This document shows, piece after piece, positions 7,005 through 13,182 of a stretch of DNA of 38,769 nt. The translations under genes and the position numbers were made by a program. The DNA lies in the IMG/VR virus record IMGVR_UViG_3300036819_000332, positions 1 to 38,769 of that record. One strand, written 5' to 3'. This DNA is from a virus. The notes below the pieces were generated by a model. It was not told where the DNA came from and searched no databases. It saw nothing but the letters and a program-made list of their open reading frames with translations. Each line of letters opens with the position of its first letter. The stretch's first letter is position 1.

Positions 7005-7894
7005 AGCCTCCGCGCGGCGTCATCTGTGAGCCGTGCCGGGCTCGAGGCCATCGATGCGAGGCAGTGCTGTTTTGCGACGCCACGGACGCCGAGGGCGCCG
7101 CGCTGGCCGAGCTTGTGCCGATGTGCCTTCCCTGCGCCGACGGAGAGCCCTGCGTGGTTGTGCGTTGCAATGGCGCCGGCCGCCAGGTCTCTGCGACGCG
7201 CATCGAGCAGAACGTGTTCGGCGAGGTTTTCGATGTCGGGCACGTCTCTGCGGTGATCCACCGCACGCCGGAGGAGCTGGGCATCCCGCGCGAGATTCCT
7301 GATGTTGCGCCGGCGCCGGTGATCCGGGACATTCGCCCGGACTGGGCCGACGAGCGCACGATGCGCCGCGCGGTGCGGCCCAAGATGAGCGCGCCGCGCC
7401 CTGAGCCGGTGATCGCGAGGGTGCGCGAAGAGATCGATGTCGAGCCGCCGGCGCCGATTGCCGAGCCGATTGTGGAGCATGAAGAAGAGATTGCGGCCGT
7501 CGAGGTCGTATGTGAGGAGAGAGAGCAAATGTCAAACGACAAGAAACACTTCGGCCGAGGCCATCGCATTCCGCCCGAGATCCGCATCAAGATCGCGCAG
7601 GAGCCGGATGATCTCACGCTGGCCCAGATCGCCAGGAAGTATGGCGTGAGCGAGCCGACGATCTCGAAGATTCGCAGCGGGCCCAGGTCTCCGGTGAATG
7701 ATCCGGAGCCGGTAGCGATGTCGATCGAGCCGGTGCGGATGCCGGTTGAGATCCGCAAGCCGCTGATCGACGGGCTGGTAAGAATCACGCTGGAGTTGAC
7801 GCCGCATGAGATTGGCCAGATCGTCGCCGGTCTGTCGCCGGCTCAATCTGCGTCGTTCGTTTCTGCAGGCCTGCGCGCAGCACTGCTTTCGTAG
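7001..7894 (+). CDS. two-part protein: Cys-rich N-terminus and C-terminal HTH
   Basis: 297 aa from a GTG at 7001 (GTGA overlap). The N-terminal 70 residues hold cysteine pairs (CEPCRARGHRC, MCLPCADGEPC) likely to bind zinc. Residues about 95-176 are Pro/Glu-rich linker. Residues 205-227 form a helix-turn-helix (LTLAQIARKYGVSEPTISKI), and a helical tail follows. The HTH half also has its own strong ribosome binding site (see 7529). Probably a DNA-binding regulator; target unknown. Confidence 0.65.
   Translation: MKPPRGVICEPCRARGHRCEAVLFCDATDAEGAALAELVPMCLPCADGEPCVVVRCNGAGRQVSATRIEQNVFGEVFDVGHVSAVIHRTPEELGIPREIPDVAPAPVIRDIRPDWADERTMRRAVRPKMSAPRPEPVIARVREEIDVEPPAPIAEPIVEHEEEIAAVEVVCEEREQMSNDKKHFGRGHRIPPEIRIKIAQEPDDLTLAQIARKYGVSEPTISKIRSGPRSPVNDPEPVAMSIEPVRMPVEIRKPLIDGLVRITLELTPHEIGQIVAGLSPAQSASFVSAGLRAALLS
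7514..7531 (+). promoter_or_regulatory. internal Shine-Dalgarno and start codon
   Basis: GAGGAGA at 7514-7520 lies 8 nt before an in-frame ATG at 7529, inside the 297-aa gene. The site falls exactly at the border between the acidic linker and the HTH half. It is a better ribosome binding site than the one for the full-length GTG start. Confidence 0.55.
7529..7894 (+). CDS. possible short HTH isoform (internal start)
   Basis: Same frame and stop as the 297-aa protein, starting at the internal ATG after GAGGAGA. It would give a 121-aa protein, MSNDKKHFGRGHRIPP onward, with the HTH and C-terminal helices but no cysteine domain. It could be a separate regulator or a competitor of the long form. 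Whether it is made is not shown by the sequence alone. Confidence 0.4.
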   Translation: MSNDKKHFGRGHRIPPEIRIKIAQEPDDLTLAQIARKYGVSEPTISKIRSGPRSPVNDPEPVAMSIEPVRMPVEIRKPLIDGLVRITLELTPHEIGQIVAGLSPAQSASFVSAGLRAALLS

Positions 7895-7963
7895 TTCGGC
7901 TTTTCATTTTTAGATTATTGGGCGTCGAGAGACTCGTATCGCTCGCGCCATGGGGATATCTCT
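7895..7963 (+). promoter_or_regulatory. AT-richer gap before the replication gene
   Basis: 69 bp between coupled genes, with an unusually AT-rich stretch (CTTTTCATTTTTAGATTATT, about 7900-7919). It is a plausible site for a promoter of the initiator-like gene, with TAGATT at 7911 as a weak -10. No convincing -35 was found. Confidence 0.25.
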
Positions 7964-9124
7964 GTGAGCGGAAAAGTTCAAGGCCTGGCGTGGGAGTCGA
8001 CAATCAGCGATCGCGTCCAGGTCTCTGTGTTGGTTTATCTCGGCAACTGCTCGGACGACTTCGGGGGCAACTGCTTCCCGGGGATCGCGCTGATTGCCAA
8101 GCGAACGCGGTACTCGGCGCGGGCCGTGATTCGTGCGATCGGCGAGCTCGAGAGTGAGGGCTGGATCTCGGTGAAGCGCGGAGACGGCAAGGGAAACTTC
8201 TCGCAATATCAGATCGATGTCGAAAAGTTGAAAGAGTGCCAGGATGTCACCCTTTCAAAACCGCGCAAACCCCGAGCAAAGCCGAAAGAGTGCCAAGGTG
8301 GCACCCTTTTCGATGCAGCTCAAAGGGTGAACTCTGGACACCAAAGGGTGAAATCTACGACAGCAAAGGGTGAAATTCACGACAATCCCCCACACCCCCT
8401 ATTAGGTGTAAACGTCACTGAAACGTCACTAGAAACTACAACCCCCCTTACCCCCCATCGCAAGCGACGGGGGGAATTGTCTGCGGAGATCCCCGATGCT
8501 GTCCAGACGAAAGCCCGCGCCACGGATGTGGCGCCGCACTCCCTTCCGGGCCGCAAGAGCGAACGCCCGCTGGCTTTTCACCGAGACGCTGCAAGTGTGG
8601 CGCGAGATCCTGCCGCGGAGGGACGAGCGGATCCAGCTGCAGGCCCGGCTCGTGCGGCTGAGGGCGGAGCTGGCGCTGGCGGCCTGAGTTCAGGGTTCGA
8701 GCCCGATGAGTTCACGCCTGGCCAACGTGAGCACCTGGCGCGCTGCAAGCCGGCCGACCTGCCGCGTTGGGAGCGCCACTACCGCGAAGAGAACGCCTCG
8801 ATCAGCGCGGCCGGTCGCAGGGCGATCGCCGACGTCGAAAAAGCGCGGCGGTTATTCCCGACCCGCCAGGCCGCGATCGAGCGCGTGATGCAGGCCTGCG
8901 GCTTTGTTGCCGGTACCAGGCGCAACCCGTTGCCCGCGATCCTGGGCCAGGTGTTCGAACGCTGTGCCCAGCTCGGCGCCGAACCGTGGACGACCGGGCC
9001 GATGCTGATCGCGGCCTGGGAAGCGCAGCGGGGGGACGGCGGAAAGTTTCACTGGGGTGCGCTGAAATTCTTCCGCGATGGCCACTGGCGCGACTACGTG
9101 CCGACGGGAAAGGCGGTCGCCTGA
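7964..9124 (+). CDS. putative phage replication initiator (lambda-O-like layout)
   Basis: 386 aa from a GTG at 7964. Residues about 1-90 form a winged-helix domain (ALIAKRTRYSARAVIRAIGE, then the wing GWISVKRGDGKGNFSQY), typical of phage replication O/DnaD-like N-termini. Residues about 95-240 are a low-complexity linker. The C-terminal domain (about 245-386) is helical and could bind a helicase loader or helicase. The linker DNA contains a dense repeat array (8231-8474), as lambda gene O contains its origin. No separate helicase or helicase loader is visible nearby. The initiator role is an inference from domain layout plus repeats. Confidence 0.65.
   Translation: MSGKVQGLAWESTISDRVQVSVLVYLGNCSDDFGGNCFPGIALIAKRTRYSARAVIRAIGELESEGWISVKRGDGKGNFSQYQIDVEKLKECQDVTLSKPRKPRAKPKECQGGTLFDAAQRVNSGHQRVKSTTAKGEIHDNPPHPLLGVNVTETSLETTTPLTPHRKRRGELSAEIPDAVQTKARATDVAPHSLPGRKSERPLAFHRDAASVARDPAAEGRADPAAGPARAAEGGAGAGGLSSGFEPDEFTPGQREHLARCKPADLPRWERHYREENASISAAGRRAIADVEKARRLFPTRQAAIERVMQACGFVAGTRRNPLPAILGQVFERCAQLGAEPWTTGPMLIAAWEAQRGDGGKFHWGALKFFRDGHWRDYVPTGKAVA
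8231..8372 (+). repeat. iteron-like array: seven AAAGRGTG half-sites (candidate origin)
   Basis: AAAGAGTG or AAAGGGTG occurs on the + strand at 8231, 8285, 8322, 8343 and 8365, and on the - strand at 8248-8255 and 8302-8309. The first four half-sites form two 25-bp dyads (8231-8255 and 8285-8309), 22/25 identical and 54 bp apart. The second has arms AAAGAGTGCCA / TGGCACCCTTT with one mismatch. The last three are direct repeats spaced 21 and 22 bp, about two helical turns. Copy five of the + set is in a different reading frame from the two before it, so peptide repetition alone does not explain the array. Confidence 0.7.
8410..8430 (+). repeat. 11-bp tandem repeat next to the iterons
   Basis: AAACGTCACT occurs at 8410-8419 and 8421-8430, separated by one base, in an AT-richer stretch (about 8398-8440) that could be the melting region of an origin. 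Confidence 0.55.
8451..8474 (+). repeat. GC-rich palindrome at the end of the candidate origin
   Basis: CCCCCC (8451-8456) and TCGC (8458-8461) pair with GCGA (8464-8467) and GGGGGG (8469-8474) around an AA centre, with one A/C mismatch. No T-run follows, so it is not a standard terminator. Its position beside iterons recalls the inverted repeat of lambdoid origins. Confidence 0.55.
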
Positions 9125-9369
9125 TGCGTGGTTTCAAGATCGTAAGCACGATGCAGCGCGGCCGCGTCAGTCCACCGGAAGCGCTCGATTCGGAAAACAC
9201 CGCGGCGGCCCTGCAGCGGCTTGACTACGATACGGCGAGCCGGCATTTCAGTCCGGTCAGAGTCGTGTGGGATGATCCGCGCTCGGGGCTGATCTCTGCC
9301 GGTTCGTCCGGCGAGCTGATGGGTTCCGTGCGCCGGCTCGTGCGTCTGGCTGAGAAAGCGAGGGCATAA
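9124..9369 (+). CDS. hypothetical protein
   Basis: 81 aa; the ATG overlaps the initiator stop (TGATG). Contains a beta-rich centre (FSPVRVVWDDPRSGLISAG) and a basic helical tail (SVRRLVRLAEKARA). The position directly after the initiator gene suggests a replication accessory role, but no family was recognised. Confidence 0.55.
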   Translation: MRGFKIVSTMQRGRVSPPEALDSENTAAALQRLDYDTASRHFSPVRVVWDDPRSGLISAGSSGELMGSVRRLVRLAEKARA

Positions 9370-9371
9370 AA

Positions 9372-9656
9372 GTGCCCCGGCGTCGAAAGGAATCAAGAGA
9401 GAAAACATTTGATCTGATCGTGGGCTCGCTGATCGCAGCCGCGCGGCTACGCAAAAAGTGCAGCATGTCGCGCCTGGCCAAGGGTTTGGGGATCGGCCGC
9501 CAGCTTCTGTACAAGTACGAGACCGGGATTGTTTCTTGCCCTCTCGTTGTGGCCGCCCAGATCACTGAATCGCTGGAAATTGATCTCGCTGAGCTGCTAC
9601 CGAAGAATCATAAAAAGTTACAAACCTTGCAATCTCGCCAGAAAACCCTAAAGTGA
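9372..9656 (+). CDS. XRE-family (Cro/CI-type) helix-turn-helix regulator
   Basis: 94 aa from a GTG at 9372 with AGGG at 9361-9364. Residues about 14-75 fit the Cro/C1 HTH fold: SMSRLAKGLGIGRQLLYKYETGI with the usual QLLYKYE turn-recognition pattern, then VVAAQITESLEIDLAELLP. A basic tail follows. It is the last gene before the 9733 terminator. It may control the early operon or the lysis/late switch. No divergent partner repressor is present, so it is not a classical CI/Cro pair. Confidence 0.75.
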   Translation: MPRRRKESREKTFDLIVGSLIAAARLRKKCSMSRLAKGLGIGRQLLYKYETGIVSCPLVVAAQITESLEIDLAELLPKNHKKLQTLQSRQKTLK

Positions 9657-9732
9657 ATCTCGAACCTTCAGCAACTTCTCAGAAGCTTGAGCGGAATGGC
9701 GACAGCCTGGGGTCCCCGATGCGGCCTCTGTA

Positions 9733-9776
9733 ATGCCCAAAGATACGCGAACGTGTCTTCGGGCATTTCTGTTTTT
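9733..9776 (+). terminator. rho-independent terminator closing the early block
   Basis: Stem arms ATGCCC...AAGA..AC (9733-9746) and GT.TCTT.GGGCAT (9753-9766) around GCGAAC, with two small mismatches, followed by TTCTGTTTTT to 9776. The T-run ends just before the ribosome binding site of the next gene. Confidence 0.8.
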
Positions 9777-9789
9777 GGAGGGTTATCCG

Positions 9790-10224
9790 ATGAGCCGTAA
9801 GGGAAGAAGTAGAACCGAGAGCGGCCGCGACCGTTTCCCGATTTTCGTTGCCGGCGGCGGCGAGCAGATCTCCAGGCATGTAAGCCGCGAGAAAGCTCTA
9901 TGCCTGGAACAGGCCGGCGCGGTGCGACGCGAGTTCTGTTCTGTATCGGGGGCGCTGATCGGCTTCCGTGTCGTCGGGCTGGAAAATCGTCGCGTGGATA
10001 CAGAGCTGCGCACGACGCACTCTTCGACATCGATCGATCGCCGCGAGATGATCTGCAACATCGAGCGGTCGAGGACGCATGGCCTGCCGGAGTTGGAACG
10101 CGCTGCGCGCATCGCCAATGGCCAGCCTCCGGAAGATCGCGCCGAGCGCGTCCAGGCGAAGGTGCGCGTCTACGCCATCATCGGCGCATCGAAGGGCGAC
10201 ATCTTGAGAGTGTGGCCGCGGTGA
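9790..10224 (+). CDS. hypothetical protein
   Basis: 144 aa from the ATG at 9790, preceded by GGAGGG right after the terminator T-run. An earlier in-frame ATG at 9733 lies inside the terminator stem and is rejected. A basic N-terminus is followed by a mixed domain (CLEQAGAVRREFCSVSGALIGFRVVG) and a helical C-terminus. No family recognised. First gene of the lysis-side block. Confidence 0.55.
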   Translation: MSRKGRSRTESGRDRFPIFVAGGGEQISRHVSREKALCLEQAGAVRREFCSVSGALIGFRVVGLENRRVDTELRTTHSSTSIDRREMICNIERSRTHGLPELERAARIANGQPPEDRAERVQAKVRVYAIIGASKGDILRVWPR

Positions 10225-10493
10225 CACTGGCTTCGACGGGCGGACCAGGCGCGATCGACTTCGCTATCTCGGCATCCAAAGAGCCCGACCGCGCCGACCT
10301 GGTCGAGTACAAAGTCTGCGAGGGCTTCAACTGCGGGATCAGTTTTTACAGAAGAGTTCCATCTTCGGCCAAGTGTGGCGAGACGCTCTGTGCGCGTTGC
10401 CGCGTGTCGGAGGAAAGCAGGGATCGCACGGTCGGAGCGAGAGGAAATAATTCGAGGTTGTTCCGCGAGCTCGGTTTGCGGAAGGCCAGCTGA
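10221..10493 (+). CDS. small protein with possible zinc site
   Basis: 90 aa from a GTG at 10221 overlapping the previous stop (GTGA). Cysteines in CEGFNCG and CGETLCARC could form one zinc site. The tail is basic. No family recognised. Confidence 0.5.
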   Translation: MTLASTGGPGAIDFAISASKEPDRADLVEYKVCEGFNCGISFYRRVPSSAKCGETLCARCRVSEESRDRTVGARGNNSRLFRELGLRKAS

Positions 10494-10534
10494 ACGATTT
10501 GCCGAGAGATGGTTCTTCGAGTTCGGGAGAGACG

Positions 10535-10879
10535 ATGGGGCCGAGCCGCATGCCTGAACTTAGCGCAAGTGACATTGCCAAGATGCATGCAGACAATGCT
10601 TCACGCGCCACGCTGCAGGATGAGCGCATGCAGCGGATTGAAGGAAAGCAGGACAGGCAGGCGGATCTGCTGGCGAACATCCGCGAGATGCTCGCGCGCA
10701 TCGACGAGCGAACCAAGAAATTTGAAGACATCGAAGGCGTCGTCGAGAAGCTTGACGGCCGCGTCTGTGAAGTCGAGGAATCGACGAACAAGGCGAAGGG
10801 GATGGGTTTGCTCGGATCTCTTGTGCTGGGCGGCGGCGAGCTAGGGCACATCATCTGGACTGTGATCAAGGGGCACTGA
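10535..10879 (+). CDS. coiled-coil protein with C-terminal hydrophobic segment (XhlA-like layout)
   Basis: 114 aa from the ATG at 10535, with GGGAG just upstream; ATG 10550 and TTG 10499 are alternatives. A heptad-like helical region (about 25-85: QRIEGKQDRQADLLANIREM, IDERTKKFEDIEGVVEKLDG) is followed by GLLGSLVLGGGELGHIIW. N-terminal coiled coil plus C-terminal membrane segment is the layout of XhlA-type holin partners, and the next genes include an endolysin. The role as holin accessory is inferred from shape and position. Confidence 0.5.
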   Translation: MGPSRMPELSASDIAKMHADNASRATLQDERMQRIEGKQDRQADLLANIREMLARIDERTKKFEDIEGVVEKLDGRVCEVEESTNKAKGMGLLGSLVLGGGELGHIIWTVIKGH

Positions 10880-11043
10880 TGAACATCCGCCTTCTCGATT
10901 CCCTGATTGAGGTTTACGAAAAGAAGGCTCAGACCACGCACCCGCGCGCTACGCCTCATTTCAAGCAACTCGCCGAAGAGACTGCGATGTTTCTGCGCGA
11001 GCTGCGAAGCCGCGAGATTCCCGTTGAAGGAGCGATCAGCTGA
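10879..11043 (+). CDS. 54-aa small protein in the lysis cassette
   Basis: Starts at the TGATG junction with the previous gene and ends at a TGATG junction with the endolysin. Sequence is helical (MNIRLLDSLIEVYEKKAQ ... LAEETAMFLRELRSRE), without membrane segment or cysteines. Its tight coupling on both sides supports expression. Function unknown; an endolysin-modulating role would be a guess. Confidence 0.5.
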   Translation: MNIRLLDSLIEVYEKKAQTTHPRATPHFKQLAEETAMFLRELRSREIPVEGAIS

Positions 11044-11483
11044 TGCAACTCACTGAGCATTTCGAAGATTCAGAGCTCGGCGTCGCTGGCTGCAGCGACC
11101 AGCTGATCGCCCAGGCGACGTTCCTTTGTGAGCTGATCCTTGAGCCGATACGCGCAAAGCTCGGCCCGGTATCGGTCCATGACGGCTATCGCGATCCAGG
11201 CCACAACGCCCGCGTGGGCGGAAAGCCGGATTCGTTTCATCTTTTCGACGGAGGCAAGGCTGCAGCCGATATCAGCGCGCAGCCAACCAGTTGCGAGCAG
11301 CTGTTTGATTGGATCCGCCTCGAGAGTCATCTTCCATTCGACAAGGTGATTCTTGAGCGCAATGCCGGTGGCTTCGCTGCTACGGTGCACCTGCAGGTTG
11401 ATATGGCCGCCAAGCCACGGCGCCAGGCCTTCACGGGTTCAACCGGTGCCGGAACGATCTACACGCCAGCTGGCGTGAATTGA
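11043..11483 (+). CDS. endolysin, peptidase M15 type (D-Ala-D-Ala / L,D-cleaving)
   Basis: 146 aa. Family motifs are visible: VHDGYRDPGHNARVGG, then SFHLFDGGKAAADI (the SxHxxG..AxD zinc-binding block, His about 76, Asp about 85), and a late VHLQVD with a further histidine. The length is that of single-domain M15_3 phage lysins. No signal peptide, so a holin is needed; the neighbours on both sides supply candidates. Confidence 0.85.
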   Translation: MQLTEHFEDSELGVAGCSDQLIAQATFLCELILEPIRAKLGPVSVHDGYRDPGHNARVGGKPDSFHLFDGGKAAADISAQPTSCEQLFDWIRLESHLPFDKVILERNAGGFAATVHLQVDMAAKPRRQAFTGSTGAGTIYTPAGVN

Positions 11484-11499
11484 AGGAGAGGAAAAATCT

Positions 11500-12321
11500 A
11501 TGCAGTTAAGTTTCAGCAATGCCTTTCAGCATCCGAAGACAACTGTCATCGGCCTGTTGGTCGCCATCACGATTGCTTGCCCCATCATTGCCAGCGTCGA
11601 TTGGAAGCATGTCACCGTGCCAACGATCTGCGGTTTGTTGGTCTCGCTCGCGACCGCCTTCCTGGGCATCCTGATGAGGGATCCGAAGAAACCATCGAAC
11701 GGAACCGACACTCAGCAGCTCGGCGCCTTCGCGCTGATCGCGCTCCTGTTGGCTGGATCGTTTGGAACTGTCGGTTGCAATGGGACCAGTGTCGCCCAGA
11801 ACATCGTGAACTGGACGCCGACGATCATCTCGACCGCGAACACGGTGGGAGCGACAGTTTCGATCCTGGCTCCGCAGGATGCTGCGATCATCGGCATCGC
11901 AACGGCTGGCTTTGATGCCGCCGCGACGCTGCTGCAGAAACAGGCGGAGACCTACCTGGCCAATCCTGGCGCGACGGCGCTGCAGCAACTGCAGGCGCAG
12001 GCATTGACCTTCCAGCAGAATGTGAATGCGTCTCTGCTGCAGGCCGCGAAGATCGTCAATCCTGAGAGCCAGCAAAAGGTGATTGTCGCGATCCAAAGTC
12101 TTGCGACTGGCCTGACTGCGGTGCTTGGGTTGATCGCGACCATCAAAGGCTCGACGATTACGCCTGCCGCGGTCACTCAGGTGAAGATCGCCCAGGTCAT
12201 GCCGCTCATGGATCGGAATAGGTCGATCGCGTTGGTAGCAGCGCATTACGGCGAGCCTCGCTTCATGGCTGCGTATCAGGTCGATTCGACAGTGCAGCAG
12301 CTTGAGGCGCTCGGGCTCTAA
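11500..12321 (+). CDS. holin-like N-terminus fused to a lipoprotein-like domain
   Basis: 273 aa, ATG at 11500 after AAGGAGAGG. Residues 14-33 and 40-60 are two transmembrane segments with a short positively charged loop after them, a holin-like hairpin. After a linker (DPKKPSNGTDTQQ) comes a third hydrophobic stretch ending TVGC at 90-93, similar to a lipobox though Thr at -3 is unusual. The remaining 180 residues are Ala/Gln-rich helices. No good internal start separates the parts. It may combine holin and spanin-like functions. It is the last gene before the 12357 terminator. Confidence 0.55.
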   Translation: MQLSFSNAFQHPKTTVIGLLVAITIACPIIASVDWKHVTVPTICGLLVSLATAFLGILMRDPKKPSNGTDTQQLGAFALIALLLAGSFGTVGCNGTSVAQNIVNWTPTIISTANTVGATVSILAPQDAAIIGIATAGFDAAATLLQKQAETYLANPGATALQQLQAQALTFQQNVNASLLQAAKIVNPESQQKVIVAIQSLATGLTAVLGLIATIKGSTITPAAVTQVKIAQVMPLMDRNRSIALVAAHYGEPRFMAAYQVDSTVQQLEALGL

Positions 12322-12325
12322 CAAG

Positions 12326-12342
12326 CTCTCGCAACACGAGAG
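12326..12342 (+). other. small hairpin before the terminator
   Basis: CTCTCG (12326-12331) pairs with CGAGAG (12337-12342) around CAACA. No T-run; it may stabilise the 3' end of the lysis transcript. Confidence 0.35.
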
Positions 12343-12356
12343 AACCAAGGCAACTT

Positions 12357-12385
12357 GGGGAGGGCCGAAAACCCTCCCCGTTTTT
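12357..12385 (+). terminator. rho-independent terminator after the lysis cassette
   Basis: Perfect 8-bp stem GGGGAGGG (12357-12364) / CCCTCCCC (12372-12379) with a 7-nt loop, followed by GTTTTT. Separates lysis genes from packaging genes. Confidence 0.85.
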
Positions 12386-12404
12386 CGCGACCGATGGCTT
12401 AGGA

Positions 12405-12659
12405 ATGCTAAGGATGCCTACCGACGATGCAGCCCGTGAGGTAGCGGCGATGCAATTCGCAGGCGGGATGTCGATCGCGCGGGTTGCCGAAGAGTGGGAG
12501 CGGGACGCTGCGTGGGTCGAGAGCGCGATCCGCCAGGCGCTGCTCTGTTCGATCCCGATCCGGGACGGCGGTCTGAAGGTCTCACGCAAGGATGTGCGCG
12601 CGGAGCATGGCGAGGAAGAGCGCGCGGCGCGTGAAGCGCAGGGAAGTTTGGAATGGTGA
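12405..12659 (+). CDS. small HTH-like protein upstream of terminase
   Basis: 84 aa from the ATG at 12405; ATG 12414 is also possible and neither has a well-spaced ribosome binding site. Residues about 14-48 (AMQFAGGMSIARVAEEWERD onward) look like a helix-turn-helix. The place before the small terminase suggests a packaging or late-gene accessory DNA binder. Function not known. Confidence 0.5.
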   Translation: MLRMPTDDAAREVAAMQFAGGMSIARVAEEWERDAAWVESAIRQALLCSIPIRDGGLKVSRKDVRAEHGEEERAAREAQGSLEW

Positions 12660-12663
12660 TGAT

Positions 12664-13182
12664 ATGACGCCCAGGCAGGCACTCTTTTACGGCGAGTACA
12701 TCAAGGACGGCAACGGCACGCGCGCGGCGATCGCGGCTGGCTTTCCGGAGAGCAGCGCGCACGTAGCCGCAAACCGTCTTCTGAAGAACGCGAAGATCGC
12801 GGCGGCCGTTGATGCGTGGCGCGAGCGTCAAAAAGTGAAGCTGGAGATCTCGGCCGAGCGCGTCATCCAGGAGCTGGTGAAGCTGGCCACTTACGATCCG
12901 GGGAATTTGTATGACGCCGAGGGCAACCGGATTCCGGTGCACAAGCTGGACGACGTGACGCGCGCGGCGGTGGCCGTGGTCGAAGATGAGACGTCGGAGA
13001 CGACTGCGCAGGCCGGAGAGAAGACTGTCACGCGCAGCCAGAAGATCAAGATGGCCGAGAAGGGCCAGAATCTTGAACGGCTGGGGCGCTACTTCAAATT
13101 GTTCACCGATCGGGTGGAGCATGACGGCCGCATTACCCTTGAGGACCTGGTCACCGGCAAGGGCGCGACGAAGGCGGCCTGA
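12664..13182 (+). CDS. terminase small subunit (Terminase_2-like)
   Basis: 172 aa from the ATG at 12664. Its start MTPRQALFYGEYIKDGNGTR followed by AAIAAGFPESSAHVAANRLL is the N-terminal HTH signature of Terminase_2 small subunits. A central oligomerisation helix region follows (ISAERVIQELVKLATYDP), and the C-terminus (HDGRITLEDLVTG) resembles the part that contacts the large subunit. It should recognise the packaging site and recruit the ATPase encoded next. An ATG at 12592 in frame would overlap the previous gene and is not preferred. Confidence 0.85.
   Translation: MTPRQALFYGEYIKDGNGTRAAIAAGFPESSAHVAANRLLKNAKIAAAVDAWRERQKVKLEISAERVIQELVKLATYDPGNLYDAEGNRIPVHKLDDVTRAAVAVVEDETSETTAQAGEKTVTRSQKIKMAEKGQNLERLGRYFKLFTDRVEHDGRITLEDLVTGKGATKAA

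Noticed and set aside
9733-9789. Upstream ATG start for the 9790 gene
   Set aside because: The ATG sits in the terminator stem; the ATG at 9790 has GGAGGG at good distance.
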